Assembly (NCBI RefSeq): GCF_003007675.1
Contig: NZ_PXNP01000004.1
Span: 88,602 to 152,601 of the forward strand
Reading direction: 5' to 3'
Source: Marinobacter fuscus
Lineage (GTDB): Bacteria; Pseudomonadota; Gammaproteobacteria; Pseudomonadales; Oleiphilaceae
DNA: 64,000 nt
Part shown: positions 17,306 through 26,509 of the stretch, one piece after another
Position numbering within the stretch: the stretch's first letter is position 1
Layout: each line of letters starts with the position of its first letter
Translations under genes and position numbers: made by a program
Notes under the pieces: model-generated
The model's input: only the letters and a program-made list of their open reading frames with translations
Database searches by the model: none
What the model was told of the DNA's origin: nothing

Positions 17306-20248
17306 ATGACTGAGCCTCAGGCGAGCGCAAGCACCTTTACCTTTGGCATACGCCGCCTGGTCCTGGTGGATTCTGCCGGTTTTTGCTACGTGGAAATCCC
17401 GGTGGACAACCACGGCCTGATTCTGGGGCCGGGCAATCTGGGTAAATCCAGTTTGCTCAATTCCCTGCGGCTGTTTCTGTTGCCAGAGAACAACTTCAAG
17501 AACAGCCGCAAGAAGTTCGCGTTTCGTAACGCCAGTGCAGGTAGCTTCTACACCAACGAAGAAAGCTACCAGCACTACTTTCCCAGCCAGTACAGCTTCC
17601 TGATTATGGAAGCGGAAAATCCTGCTGGCACCCACTGCCAGATTCTGTATCGGGATAATGCCAGCCAGCTCAGCTATGGCCGGGCGTTTGTGCCGGTGGG
17701 CTACGACCAGCTGCGGCCCCTGTTCTGGGATGGCGATGACGACGAGGGGATTGGCCAGGCGGTGCCGGAGTTGTCGTTCAGCCGGTTATCGGAGGCCCTG
17801 AAAAAGCTTTCCAAAGAGACCCGGCTGGTCAGTGACCCGGCCCGGCTCAAAACCATGCTCTACAGCAGCGAACTGATGAACGCCGAAGGTGTCCGCTACT
17901 CGGTCTTGCCGTTGGGGGAGTCGGACGAACGCCGGGTGCAGTCGTTGCGTACACTGATTCTTTTGCTGTTTGAAATGAAAGCGGACGACCAGGCCATGGC
18001 TAACGCCGTGGCCAGTATCATCGAAGCCGATAAAAAGTTTGCCGACGATGCCTTCGATTTCAACATTGATGACTTCTTGAGCCGACACGATCAGTTGAAG
18101 CAGCAGCAGACCCACTGGAACCGGATTGAAAAAGAACGGCATCGGTTCGAAAAGCTCAACCGGGATTACCAGGCCTACCAGAGGCTGTTGCGCAGTCAGT
18201 ACGATTTCGCCGCCTTCCGGGATGGCGTGGCCGGCGCGCTCCGGGCTATCGGTGAGCAGCGCAAGGCCGCCGTTGAGGTGTTCAACGAGCAGAACGACAC
18301 CTTGCGACACGTACTGCAGACTCTGAAAAAACTGGAGCAGGAAGACAGCGGGCTGAAGGGGGAAATCCGTTCCGCCGCCCGGCGTATTCAGCAGGCGGAA
18401 CAGGCCCGTAAAGACGGCGAACTGCTGGTATCCCAGTACGGTGAGATGACGCTGCAGGAAATCGGCGAGATTCAGAAAGAGGAGCTTGAGAACAAGCAGG
18501 GTTACCTCGCGGCCCTGAAAAGCGCGGCCCAGGCAGAAATCCGCTTCGAACAGATTGAGCGCAAAAGCAAAGAGCTACTGCGCCAAAAGGAAGCGCTTGC
18601 GGAGCGGGAGAGCAAACAGCAGTGGCAGCTTCAGAATCAGCTGGATGAGGCCACCGCGGCACCGCTGCGGGCCATTGATCCCCGCCTGATGATGGCCAGC
18701 CCGGGGCAGGACCTGGATGCCGGAAGTAAAGCGGTGATTGAGGCCTTTGCCCGCCTGTTCGTGCCCAGCAGCCAGGGATTTGACTGGTATGACACCGAAT
18801 TCCGGGCCGAGCCAGCGCGCCAGACCAACTTTGCCGAACAGCGGCAGCACCTGGAGAGTGAACTGCACGGGCTGGAGAAAGAGCGTTCGGAGCTGGCCGA
18901 CACCAGCAATCAGGAGCATGACCGCCCGCGGCTGATTGAACGTACGGAGAAAGAAATCCAGGCGATTGAAAAAGACCTGGAAACCTTGAACCGCTATCCG
19001 GCGGCAGCCACCATGTTGCGGGACGCCACGGAAGAGAAAGAAGCCGCCGAGCAGCAGCAGGCGCGGCTGGAGGAGCAGGCCCGATTAGCCCAGGAGCAAC
19101 AGGATGCACTGCAGCAAAAAGTCGCCAAAGCCCGAGGCGAGAAAGAGCGGATTGAAGAACGGGAGCGGGAACTGGTTGGGCTTAACCGGAGTATAGGAAC
19201 CGTTGAGCACCGCTTCCCGCACCTGAAAGCCGTTCAGGCGGAGGCGCCATTGGCGCCGGATGTGGTATCGGTTGCCGGGTTTGATGACCTGCAAACCCAG
19301 TTGGATGATCTGGAAGAACGTCGCCGCAGCATACTCGACCACCTGCGACAGTTTGTGTATCTGGGCATCCTGGATGATGGGAACGGCGAGTTGCAAAAGG
19401 ACAGCCCGGCCAGCACCCACATTCGGGAGGTGTTCAAAGGCCTGGCGGATCTGTTCGCCGGGTTGCCGGAGCAGTGGCGAATGCTGGAAGAGCAGATTGC
19501 CATTCACAACGAAACCGTGGCCAGTTATCGGCAGGCGTTGAAGAGCAACCACGAGCATATCAGCCGCTTTGAGGCCCAGCTTAACCGGGAACTGGAGGGG
19601 GTTCAGATCAACGATCTGGTGGAAATCCGCGTGGATATCTATACCGACCCGAAGTTCCGAAACCTGGTGGAAGAAGCCAATAATATCGATCCTTTTGGCC
19701 ATCAATTACAGTCGGACGCCTTCTACGATCGCCTGCGGGTATTTGTGGCGGATTTCTTCGGCGAGCAGGGCAGCAGCAAACGCCTGACCATGGACAAGGT
19801 GATCACCGGGATCTCGTACCGGACCCGCAAGGAAAACGCCGCCAACCTGGACAAGAAAGGCCAGTCCACGTCCACCACCGCACTGATCAACCTGGAGTTG
19901 GTGTATCGGCTGCTGAAACGGGTGCTGTACCCTGGTGTTCGCTTGTCGTTCCCGATGGTGTTGGATGAACTGGCCAGCGTCGACATCAGCCAGATGCCCG
20001 CGTTGCTGGATCGGCTTGGCAAGCAGGGCTTTAATCTGTTTTCCGCGGCTACCCACAGCGCCAGTGCCGAAGTCATCTACCTGATTGGCCGGCACCTGGA
20101 GGTGGGCCAGATGCGCACCGGCAAGCCCTACAGCCCCCAGCGCACCCTGGTGTTCTGGGGCGGCCCCGAGGGGTTTACCGGCGGCCAACCGCTGAGCCAC
20201 TGGGCAGACCAGACCCAGAACAGCCTGCTGGAGGCGGCGGATGAGTAA
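17306..20248 (+). CDS. mksB: MksB/JetC-like SMC ATPase of a MukB-type condensin
   Basis: 980 residues. The Walker A GPGNLGKS is at 41-48, a signature-like GQSTSTTAL near 852-860, and the Walker B with VLDELASVD near 885-893 (D887, E888). Between them two long charged coiled coils (about 230-440 and 530-700) flank a more globular hinge-like part (IDPRLMMASPGQDLD to FDWYDTEF). This is the SMC/MukB plan with a shortened arm, and the length fits the MksB class. The protein should dimerise and use ATP to organise or extrude DNA with the two downstream partners. The downstream kleisin start overlaps its end by 8 bases. Family naming is by layout and operon, not by database search. Confidence 0.83.
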   Translation: MTEPQASASTFTFGIRRLVLVDSAGFCYVEIPVDNHGLILGPGNLGKSSLLNSLRLFLLPENNFKNSRKKFAFRNASAGSFYTNEESYQHYFPSQYSFLIMEAENPAGTHCQILYRDNASQLSYGRAFVPVGYDQLRPLFWDGDDDEGIGQAVPELSFSRLSEALKKLSKETRLVSDPARLKTMLYSSELMNAEGVRYSVLPLGESDERRVQSLRTLILLLFEMKADDQAMANAVASIIEADKKFADDAFDFNIDDFLSRHDQLKQQQTHWNRIEKERHRFEKLNRDYQAYQRLLRSQYDFAAFRDGVAGALRAIGEQRKAAVEVFNEQNDTLRHVLQTLKKLEQEDSGLKGEIRSAARRIQQAEQARKDGELLVSQYGEMTLQEIGEIQKEELENKQGYLAALKSAAQAEIRFEQIERKSKELLRQKEALAERESKQQWQLQNQLDEATAAPLRAIDPRLMMASPGQDLDAGSKAVIEAFARLFVPSSQGFDWYDTEFRAEPARQTNFAEQRQHLESELHGLEKERSELADTSNQEHDRPRLIERTEKEIQAIEKDLETLNRYPAAATMLRDATEEKEAAEQQQARLEEQARLAQEQQDALQQKVAKARGEKERIEERERELVGLNRSIGTVEHRFPHLKAVQAEAPLAPDVVSVAGFDDLQTQLDDLEERRRSILDHLRQFVYLGILDDGNGELQKDSPASTHIREVFKGLADLFAGLPEQWRMLEEQIAIHNETVASYRQALKSNHEHISRFEAQLNRELEGVQINDLVEIRVDIYTDPKFRNLVEEANNIDPFGHQLQSDAFYDRLRVFVADFFGEQGSSKRLTMDKVITGISYRTRKENAANLDKKGQSTSTTALINLELVYRLLKRVLYPGVRLSFPMVLDELASVDISQMPALLDRLGKQGFNLFSAATHSASAEVIYLIGRHLEVGQMRTGKPYSPQRTLVFWGGPEGFTGGQPLSHWADQTQNSLLEAADE

Positions 20249-21665
20249 GCGTTTCAGCACGCTGGATACCACCCGGTTGCTGTTCGAACACCCGAAGATT
20301 CTGTTCCGGATGATCGAACGGATGGATCGAAACGAAGCCCGCTATGTGCGGGAGAGCGATCTGGTGGCAGACGTGATGGATTACAGCCGGTCACTGGGCC
20401 GGGCAGACCGGGAGCGGGTTCGCCTGGCACTGAGTACCGACAACCTGTTTCGCACCGGGCTGGTGATCGACATCATGAAAGCCGAGGGTGAGCGCCGCCT
20501 GGTCTTCCAGGATGCGGTGATCAACCTGATGCGGGCGTGCAACGCCTCACTGTACCAGGAGCTCACCGACGCCCGCCTGCGTGGCCATCTGGTCACCCTG
20601 CGGGATGTTTGCAATCGCCTGGAGCTCAGCAGTTTCAGTAATGCCGACCCGGATTACACCGAACTGCGGGACGATCTAAACGAGCGGATCAGCCAGTTGA
20701 TCGGCCTGTTGCGACAGAATGTGTTGCGCATGCAGACCATCAGCACACAGCTGGCGGAATTGTCCGGTGATGCCAGCCGGGCGCCGGATAAATATCTGGA
20801 GTTTCGCCAGAATCTGTTCGAGCAGATCGTGACCCTGTACGAGCGCCACATCAAGCCCACGCTGGTGTTTCTGAACCCGGACACCCGGCTGCCAGACGGC
20901 AGCAACCTGTTTGAAACCCTCGAGGCTATGGTGCGGTTACTGGAACGCCAGGGCGACCACAGTCTGGCCGACCAGTTGTTCTGTTCCTCGATCAGTCTGA
21001 ATGCGCTCTACAAACCGATACAGGCGGTGGCACAGGAGGTAGAGCACTTCCTGCGCAAGACCCGACGGGGTATGGCCCAGTACAACGCCATGGAACACTT
21101 CTATCACAAGCTGCGCGATCTCAAAGGTGAAACCGAGACGCTTAGCCTGCGCCGCAAGTGGCTGGAAGGTCGCGATTTTGCCCGCAGCACCGGCTTTCTG
21201 GTGGGGCTTCGGGCCCAGCCGCGGGCCAAGCACTACGCGTTCGGGCAGTCCTCAAGCTACTACCAGCTGCTGTTCAGCGAACTGGAGCTGCGCCTGAACG
21301 ATCTTCGCCGCAAGGCGGAAGTGCCGATGCTGCAGCAGGTTGAAGGCAGTGGTCGGCACACCCGCATCGATGTGGAACGCATCAACCGTTTATACCAGTG
21401 GCTGGAAACCCTGGAGTTGCGGCCCACCGGGGATCTGGTGAGGGAGCTGCACGGGCGCCTGGACGGCTTCATTCCCGGCTACCGGTTGCCGGATTTGCTG
21501 GCGGCCTTGAACCGGCTGGTGAACTCGCCGCCCGCGGGTATGCGCGTAGCCACGACCAACCGTTTCCGGGTGCTGGCGCCCGAAACTGACGACGAACAGT
21601 TTGTTTACCGTAAACGCCGCCTTTACGCCGAGACCACACAACCGCAGGACGCCCGACATGCCTGA
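20241..21665 (+). CDS. mksF: MksF/JetA-like kleisin subunit
   Basis: 474 residues, close to the usual 450-500 of MksF/JetA. It is mostly helical and polar with no enzyme motif. The N-terminus (RFSTLDTTRLLFEHPKILFR) and the following RLVFQDAVINLMRACNASLY resemble the winged-helix and helical parts that bind the SMC neck. The C-terminal part (about 380-474) could be the cap-binding end. The function is assigned from its place between an SMC ATPase and a small acidic MksE-like protein, with 8-base overlaps at both ends, so equal-unit translation is likely. It should close the SMC ring. Confidence 0.75.
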   Translation: MSKRFSTLDTTRLLFEHPKILFRMIERMDRNEARYVRESDLVADVMDYSRSLGRADRERVRLALSTDNLFRTGLVIDIMKAEGERRLVFQDAVINLMRACNASLYQELTDARLRGHLVTLRDVCNRLELSSFSNADPDYTELRDDLNERISQLIGLLRQNVLRMQTISTQLAELSGDASRAPDKYLEFRQNLFEQIVTLYERHIKPTLVFLNPDTRLPDGSNLFETLEAMVRLLERQGDHSLADQLFCSSISLNALYKPIQAVAQEVEHFLRKTRRGMAQYNAMEHFYHKLRDLKGETETLSLRRKWLEGRDFARSTGFLVGLRAQPRAKHYAFGQSSSYYQLLFSELELRLNDLRRKAEVPMLQQVEGSGRHTRIDVERINRLYQWLETLELRPTGDLVRELHGRLDGFIPGYRLPDLLAALNRLVNSPPAGMRVATTNRFRVLAPETDDEQFVYRKRRLYAETTQPQDARHA

Positions 21666-22275
21666 GTATTCAGACTCTATGGTCAGTGATGAAACCCCGA
21701 CCACCACTGCCAGCTTTGACCAGATACTCCCGGCCCAGAGTGCGGCGGTGTTCCGGGAGTTCCAGGCGGGCCGGGTGATCGTGCGCGATCTCTGGGACGC
21801 GAATCGCTCCGAAGTCTGCGCCAACCCGCTGTATAACCTGCTCTACAATCACCTGGCCCATTTCCGGACGCTCTACGAGCATCTGGGCAGTGAGCTGGTG
21901 TTCAACGAGGTTGGGGCCTTCTTTTTTCTCAAGGAAAGCAGCGACGACGAAAGCGAGGAACACGATGAAAACGCTTTCAGGGTGCAGGTGGTGCTGTTGT
22001 TGATCGGCCGCTATTTTGCCCGCAGTGGTCGCGACCTGGAGTTTCTGGGCCGACCGGAAGCCGGGCTGAACGAGCAGGATCTTGAGAACCTGGGGGCCGA
22101 CGACGAATACCGAGAGATCCTGCGGGCAGCCAGGTTCGAAAAGGGTATGGGGGAAGCCCTGGACTATCTGGAGAAGCGAAACCTGATTTTCCGCGCCGGT
22201 GCCGGGCGCTATTTCCTCAGTTCAGCGGGGCAATATTTCCTGGCCCAGCTGGTGCAGGAATACGAACAGGCCTGA
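21658..22275 (+). CDS. mksE: MksE/JetB-like condensin accessory subunit
   Basis: About 205 residues from the ATG at 21658. It is small and acidic, with NPLYNLLYNHLAHFRTLYEHLG and FNEVGAFFFLKES near the start. An acidic loop (SSDDESEEHDENAF) precedes VQVVLLLIGRYFARSGRDLEFL, and winged-helix-like elements sit at the C-terminus (FEKGMGEALDYLEKRNLIFRAG). This matches the tandem winged-helix MksE/JetB proteins that bind the kleisin. The start overlaps the kleisin stop by 8 bases. It is the last gene of the operon: the next gene is convergent, 4 bases away, so no mksG/jetD follows. Confidence 0.75.
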   Translation: MPEYSDSMVSDETPTTTASFDQILPAQSAAVFREFQAGRVIVRDLWDANRSEVCANPLYNLLYNHLAHFRTLYEHLGSELVFNEVGAFFFLKESSDDESEEHDENAFRVQVVLLLIGRYFARSGRDLEFLGRPEAGLNEQDLENLGADDEYREILRAARFEKGMGEALDYLEKRNLIFRAGAGRYFLSSAGQYFLAQLVQEYEQA

Positions 22276-22279
22276 TCTG

Positions 22280-24121
22280 TCAGGCCAGAGCGAAATGGTT
22301 TCGGCCGCTGCTTTTGACCGAGTACATGGCTTTGTCGGCGGCCTCCAGCAATTCCTCCGCAACCTGTCCGTTATCCGGGTACAGGGCAATCCCCACCGAA
22401 GCTCCGATGCTGACCCTGTGGCCCTGGATGTCGAAGGGCTCGTTTAATACCGAGATGATCTTGCCAGCAATGGCTTCAACATGCTCGTCGCGCTCCAGGG
22501 GCCCGGTAATCACCAGAAACTCATCGCCACCGCGCCGACCTACCACATCGTCGGAGCGCACACAGTGTTTCAGGCGGCGGGCGACATGCTGTAACAGTCC
22601 ATCCCCGGCCTGATGGCCATAGGTGTCGTTCACCGGCTTGAATTTGTCCAGATCCAGAAACATCACGGCAAAATGGTGGTGCTGCCGACGCGCTTGCTGA
22701 ATAGCCTGCTCCAGATGGTTTTCCAGCGCCGTGCGGTTGGGTAACCCGGTGAGCTTGTCGAAGTGCGCCAACCGGAACATCTGTTTCTCGGCCTGAACCC
22801 GCGCACTGATATCGCTGAAAGTGAGAATGAATTGATGGTTCAGTCCGCTCTGGTTCTTCACCGGCGATACGGTCAGCAGTGTGGGTGTACTGGCATCCGG
22901 TTGCACTTTTAACCAGACTTCACCCTGCCAGGCGTTCTCTGCCATGAGGTGGCGCCTGATGCTATCCACAGAGAAGCTATCGCCCTGTTCGGTTTTGATG
23001 AACTTGAGAATAGACAGGTTGTCCATGGATTTTGGCAGCATACCCGTTATGTCGCTGAAGGCCGGGTTGGCACGAACGATGCCAAGATCGGTGTCGCAAA
23101 TAACGATGGCCTCGTGGGTGTGCGCGAAAACCTGCTGGGCCAGCCGCAGTTCCTCGGACGAACGTGCGATGCGCGATGCTTGAGCGACCAAGGCGTGTAC
23201 GATCGGATTGAGAGACTTCCAGACCAGGAAGCCCGCGAGCGCCGACAGCAACAAAATTAAGACAATTGTGATACCAACGTCTTCGATAACATTGCCAAAA
23301 ACACTGGTGATTTTGGCGTGCATGAACAGATTCCACGGATAACCATCGATTGACCGATGAAACCCCAGAACCCGCGAGCCATCAGCCAACGTTGTCCGGA
23401 AAAAACCGGTATCAGTGACCTGGCTCATGTTAGTGAGCTCGGAGCGGCAACTGTTTTGCGACGTGAGTTCCAGCCCACCGTTTGGTAAACGCGTGAGAAG
23501 GCGATCGTAGGTATCGTCGAACAGGCACACCTGAGAGCCGGATCCTGTGCTAAGAGTGTGTTCGAAAGCTGTTAGATGAAATAGCAACAAGTCGTGGCCA
23601 ACCAGGTAGCCTTGGTGCGTGATGGGCGCGATCGCCTGCAAGAGGGGAACGCTGAGTTGGGCCCTATCGAATGGGTAGTTGGCGATATCACCTTCGTGCG
23701 GAAGAACAAGGTCAGTTGGGAGTGCGTCTGAATCGGCACCGATTCTGATCAGCTCGTTGCCGGCAACGTCAAACCGAACCAGGGCCGCCAAAGGCGCAAT
23801 CTCGGCAGTGGCGTCGGCAAGGCGTGGAGTGGAGATCTGCCTCAGTGCGTGTGCTGACATAGTGCCACGGGCGTACTCAGCCAATGCACTGGCAAGTTCA
23901 GAACGGCTTGCTGTTTGGTTTGCCAGATTCTGATACTGGCTAAAAAGAGTTCGGATGTTGTTCGATTTGGCATCCGCAATCTGGCTGGCAGACTTGGCCG
24001 CTTCGCTATGAATCTGGTTAATCAGGGGGCTTGAGACGGCGGCAGCAATAATAATGCCGGTCAGCACCACGGCAACGATGGCGATCGAGATAATGCGCCG
24101 TTTTTGCTCAAAAATGTCCAT
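22280..24121 (-). CDS. Membrane PAS-GGDEF diguanylate cyclase
   Basis: 613 residues from the ATG at 24121. A membrane segment (about 10-30) leads to a periplasmic double-Cache-like sensor (about 35-270) and a second membrane segment near 277-300. A PAS domain follows (about 325-440, with FAHTHEAIVICDTDLGIVRA and ILTFSDISARVQAEKQ). The GGDEF domain has LTGLPNRTALENHL and an intact GGDEF at 531-535. An RxxD inhibitory site (R522-D525) lies exactly 5 residues before it, so product feedback is expected. It should make cyclic di-GMP. There is no EAL domain. It is convergent with the mks operon and transcribed alone. Confidence 0.92.
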   Translation of the reverse strand: MDIFEQKRRIISIAIVAVVLTGIIIAAAVSSPLINQIHSEAAKSASQIADAKSNNIRTLFSQYQNLANQTASRSELASALAEYARGTMSAHALRQISTPRLADATAEIAPLAALVRFDVAGNELIRIGADSDALPTDLVLPHEGDIANYPFDRAQLSVPLLQAIAPITHQGYLVGHDLLLFHLTAFEHTLSTGSGSQVCLFDDTYDRLLTRLPNGGLELTSQNSCRSELTNMSQVTDTGFFRTTLADGSRVLGFHRSIDGYPWNLFMHAKITSVFGNVIEDVGITIVLILLLSALAGFLVWKSLNPIVHALVAQASRIARSSEELRLAQQVFAHTHEAIVICDTDLGIVRANPAFSDITGMLPKSMDNLSILKFIKTEQGDSFSVDSIRRHLMAENAWQGEVWLKVQPDASTPTLLTVSPVKNQSGLNHQFILTFSDISARVQAEKQMFRLAHFDKLTGLPNRTALENHLEQAIQQARRQHHHFAVMFLDLDKFKPVNDTYGHQAGDGLLQHVARRLKHCVRSDDVVGRRGGDEFLVITGPLERDEHVEAIAGKIISVLNEPFDIQGHRVSIGASVGIALYPDNGQVAEELLEAADKAMYSVKSSGRNHFALA

Positions 24122-24414
24122 AAAATGACGGAGGTAGGAGCAGCAAAAAGTGATTTGGAGAAATATTATCCTGTTTTTGCAAGGATTACCGCTGAAATAC
24201 GCAGTTTTATGTAGCTGTCGTTGTCGTATTCTTCGTTTTCTTGCAGTGCCAGCCGAAAGCCCAGATCTGAATTTACGGCCTGCAAAGCTTATCTTGAACA
24301 TGAACTGCAGGGGATGTCTCCCCGACAGTGGCGGCCCAATCTGCCATTCCGGGGCTGCCGCCCATGCTGGAGACTTTCCGTGTAGACTGAGGTTTTTGGT
24401 TGCCGGAGCACTGA

Positions 24415-25482
24415 ATGCCTGAAACCGAATTGTTTCGAACTCGCCGCCGCCGGGGGCTGCTCTGGCTGGTGGCTATCGCTCTTGTGATGGCTGGTGTTAT
24501 CGCTCTCTGGCTGCAGCCGCAACCGATAGAAGATCGCCTGATCGCCCTGCAGGCGAAAGAAAGGTTCGGTTCACAGGCCGCGGTGCTGCAGGAGTCGTTG
24601 CCCATACAGGCTCTGATGCTCGATTACCACGGCGACCGCTTGTTACGACTCAAGGCCGAAGCGGCCCTGGCGGTTTACCCGGAGCAGGCCCGGTTGTTTC
24701 TGGAGCTGTTCGGGGAAGAGCCTGAGTTTCGCAAAGCGCTGCGCCGCTATGGCGAATACCTGATCCTGCCCATGATCTACTTTTACCGCAATCCGGTGGG
24801 TTCGGTGGAAATGGTGAACCGGGTGGCCGGAACGGGCAAAGCATTGAGCCCGGAAGAGCGTGCCTGGTATGCAGTGAATTTTGCCAACCAGGAAGGCCAC
24901 GACTTCATTGGACAGTTTGAAGCTGGGCCGAATGGCGAGATCCAGTGGATCTGGACCGAGCGTATTACCGAGGGCTTGAGCCAGTTCTTCACCGGCGGTA
25001 TTCGAACCCTGGAGTCCCGTTATCGGACTGACCAACCTGTTCGAGCCAGTGATCTGGGCTGGGCGGCGCTGGATGCCGTAATTATCGGTAGCGCGGTGAA
25101 GTTCCTGAAAGTAGGCAGGGCAGCAGCCGGGGCCAGCCGGGCGGCAGCAGTTTCTGCCCGCTCTGCGGCATATTCCTCGCGGCTTGCACGGGCAGGGCGT
25201 ATGGCATCGTTGATGGTGAGCAATGCCAAATGGCCAGCGATGGCGGCGCTCGCCTACGTGGCGGTTCGCCACCCTGCGCTATTGAATGATCTGTTTGCAG
25301 GCGTAGCCAACGTGCTGGGGCTGCCACACTGGGTAGTGCAGGTGCCTGCTTGGTTTCTGGTGCTGTTACCGGTACTGGTGCTGGCCCGGTGGCTATTGCG
25401 GTGGAGCCTGTGGCTGGTGCTGGCGCTCTGGCCGTCGTTGAACCGGCGATCTCCACGGCAAACTGAGCGAAACCGGCCATAA
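24415..25482 (+). CDS. Unrecognised membrane protein
   Basis: 355 residues. A basic N-terminus precedes a membrane segment (about 13-33). A soluble, probably periplasmic, region follows (about 40-210; IEDRLIALQAKERFGSQAAVL, FANQEGHDFIGQF, ITEGLSQFFTGGIR). Then come an Ala-rich stretch and one or two C-terminal membrane segments (about 265-285 and 300-335). No family was recognised. The last 9 or so codons read DNA that, in another frame, belongs to the DJ-1/PfpI remnant, so the native C-terminus may have been replaced at a deletion junction. The start has GGAG 9 bases upstream. Confidence 0.75.
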   Translation: MPETELFRTRRRRGLLWLVAIALVMAGVIALWLQPQPIEDRLIALQAKERFGSQAAVLQESLPIQALMLDYHGDRLLRLKAEAALAVYPEQARLFLELFGEEPEFRKALRRYGEYLILPMIYFYRNPVGSVEMVNRVAGTGKALSPEERAWYAVNFANQEGHDFIGQFEAGPNGEIQWIWTERITEGLSQFFTGGIRTLESRYRTDQPVRASDLGWAALDAVIIGSAVKFLKVGRAAAGASRAAAVSARSAAYSSRLARAGRMASLMVSNAKWPAMAALAYVAVRHPALLNDLFAGVANVLGLPHWVVQVPAWFLVLLPVLVLARWLLRWSLWLVLALWPSLNRRSPRQTERNRP

Positions 25483-25712
25483 GACCGGCTTCTGGCTGGA
25501 AGAACTGGCTTTTCCGTATTACGCATTCAAAGACGCGGGCGCGAATATCGTTCTGGCCTCGCCCAAGGTCGGTCAGCCGCCGCTTGACCCGAACACCAGT
25601 GTTGAAGATTCCCAGACAGACGCCACCCGCTGGTGGCGGGCAAAAGGTAACCGGCTTTACCTACACCGAAGAAGGCGCCGTGGGGTGTCGCTATATCCTG
25701 GAGCTTTCAATT
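25454..25712 (+). pseudogene. Remnant of a DJ-1/PfpI-family gene
   Basis: In one frame the DNA reads HGKLSETGHKTGFWLEEL, then AFPYYAFKDAGANIVLASPK and VGQPPLDPNTSVEDSQTDAT. This is the N-terminal third of class I glutamine amidotransferase-like DJ-1/PfpI proteins. The frame then shifts, and QKVTGFTYTEEGAVG appears (about 25641-25687), a segment that lies much further along in intact members. So the start codon, the middle (including the nucleophile-Cys region) and the C-terminus are missing. It is a decayed gene joined to the end of the upstream membrane-protein gene. Family recognition is from memory of the conserved motifs. Confidence 0.82.
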
Positions 25713-25767
25713 AATGTTCGGGAATAGTTGACTACTACAGGAAAAATAGGAGGAGTAATTGAAACTA

Positions 25768-25796
25768 TTGACAGAAAATTCAAACTTGGCGATTAT
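25768..25796 (+). promoter_or_regulatory. Putative promoter of the three-gene unknown operon
   Basis: TTGACA (25768-25773), a 17-base spacer and GATTAT (25791-25796) lie about 53 bases before the first start codon, in a visibly AT-rich stretch. The AAGGAA before the ATG at 25849 is a reasonable ribosome binding site. Confidence 0.55.
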
Positions 25797-25848
25797 GCCC
25801 CAAGGTTAAATGACAGGATCGTCGCACTTTTACGACAAGGAATAGTTT

Positions 25849-26508
25849 ATGAACAGCGTAGCTGCTGATCGTTATGTTACCTCTGATTTTCAGAACTCTC
25901 CTCTGCTTGCTCTTGCTGATTTGATGGGTTTAGGAAGTTTTAAATCCCAGATTTCCGGTTCCCCGGACTTGTATGCTCCTATCTTGAATGGAATTGCTGT
26001 ATTTAGACACCTTCCCGCCTCAGCTCGTGCTGAAGTGAACAGGGCAATAAGAGATGAGGTGCCGAGGGGCCATATAACGCAACGCTTGCAGACACTCGTA
26101 GTAGATCAAAGTGTTCAGCCATATTGGTACATGTGGTCTCTATCCGACGAAGAGCTTCTGGAGTTTTTTCAGTTCTCAAAAACAACTGCCTCGATTACCG
26201 CTCAAATGAATCCAGTGTCCGTGCCAAACTTCACAGTGGGGGCATTGGCAGGGGCTGTTTATTACACATCCAAGAATGGATTGAGAGCTCAGGCAAGTCA
26301 GATTCTTGAGCCCTTCAAAGAAAGCGGGCTTGTCAAAGAAATCGCGCGACGCTTAGGTTTTCAGAATCGAATTGTATCGGGTATCGGTATGATGAGCATA
26401 CCCGCTATTATCGTTATTTCCGGCTTAAATATTATGGCAAATAAAGAGTCTGAAATGGCGAAGCGGGAGCTCGCCGCTCGCGGGCTGCTTGCGTACAGCG
26501 ATCTATAG
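25849..26508 (+). CDS. Unrecognised protein, first gene of accessory operon
   Basis: 219 residues, no family recognised. The N-terminal half is polar (SPLLALADLMGLGSFKSQIS, HLPASARAEVNRAIRDEVPRG) and contains VQPYWYMWSLSDEELLEFF. The C-terminal half has two small-residue hydrophobic stretches, FTVGALAGAVYYTS (about 128-141) and IVSGIGMMSIPAIIVISGL (about 176-194), that could be membrane-inserting. There is no signal peptide. Codon use is noticeably more AT-rich than in its neighbours (many TTA, AGA, ATA), suggesting transfer. The start of the next gene follows immediately. A soluble head with glycine-rich hydrophobic hairpins resembles the general build of some pore-forming or membrane-acting toxins, but nothing identifies it as one. 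Confidence 0.7.
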   Translation: MNSVAADRYVTSDFQNSPLLALADLMGLGSFKSQISGSPDLYAPILNGIAVFRHLPASARAEVNRAIRDEVPRGHITQRLQTLVVDQSVQPYWYMWSLSDEELLEFFQFSKTTASITAQMNPVSVPNFTVGALAGAVYYTSKNGLRAQASQILEPFKESGLVKEIARRLGFQNRIVSGIGMMSIPAIIVISGLNIMANKESEMAKRELAARGLLAYSDL

Positions 26509-26509
26509 A

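Noticed and set aside
17284..17313. Nine-codon micro-ORF (MEQEMILDD) overlapping the mksB start
   Set aside because: It could couple translation, but its start lacks a ribosome binding site and the AGGAG inside it is more simply the binding site of mksB itself.
17306..22275. Reading the mks operon as a complete Wadjet anti-plasmid system
   Set aside because: No JetD/MksG nuclease is encoded before or after the three genes, and the gene order differs. Only a condensin call is supported here.
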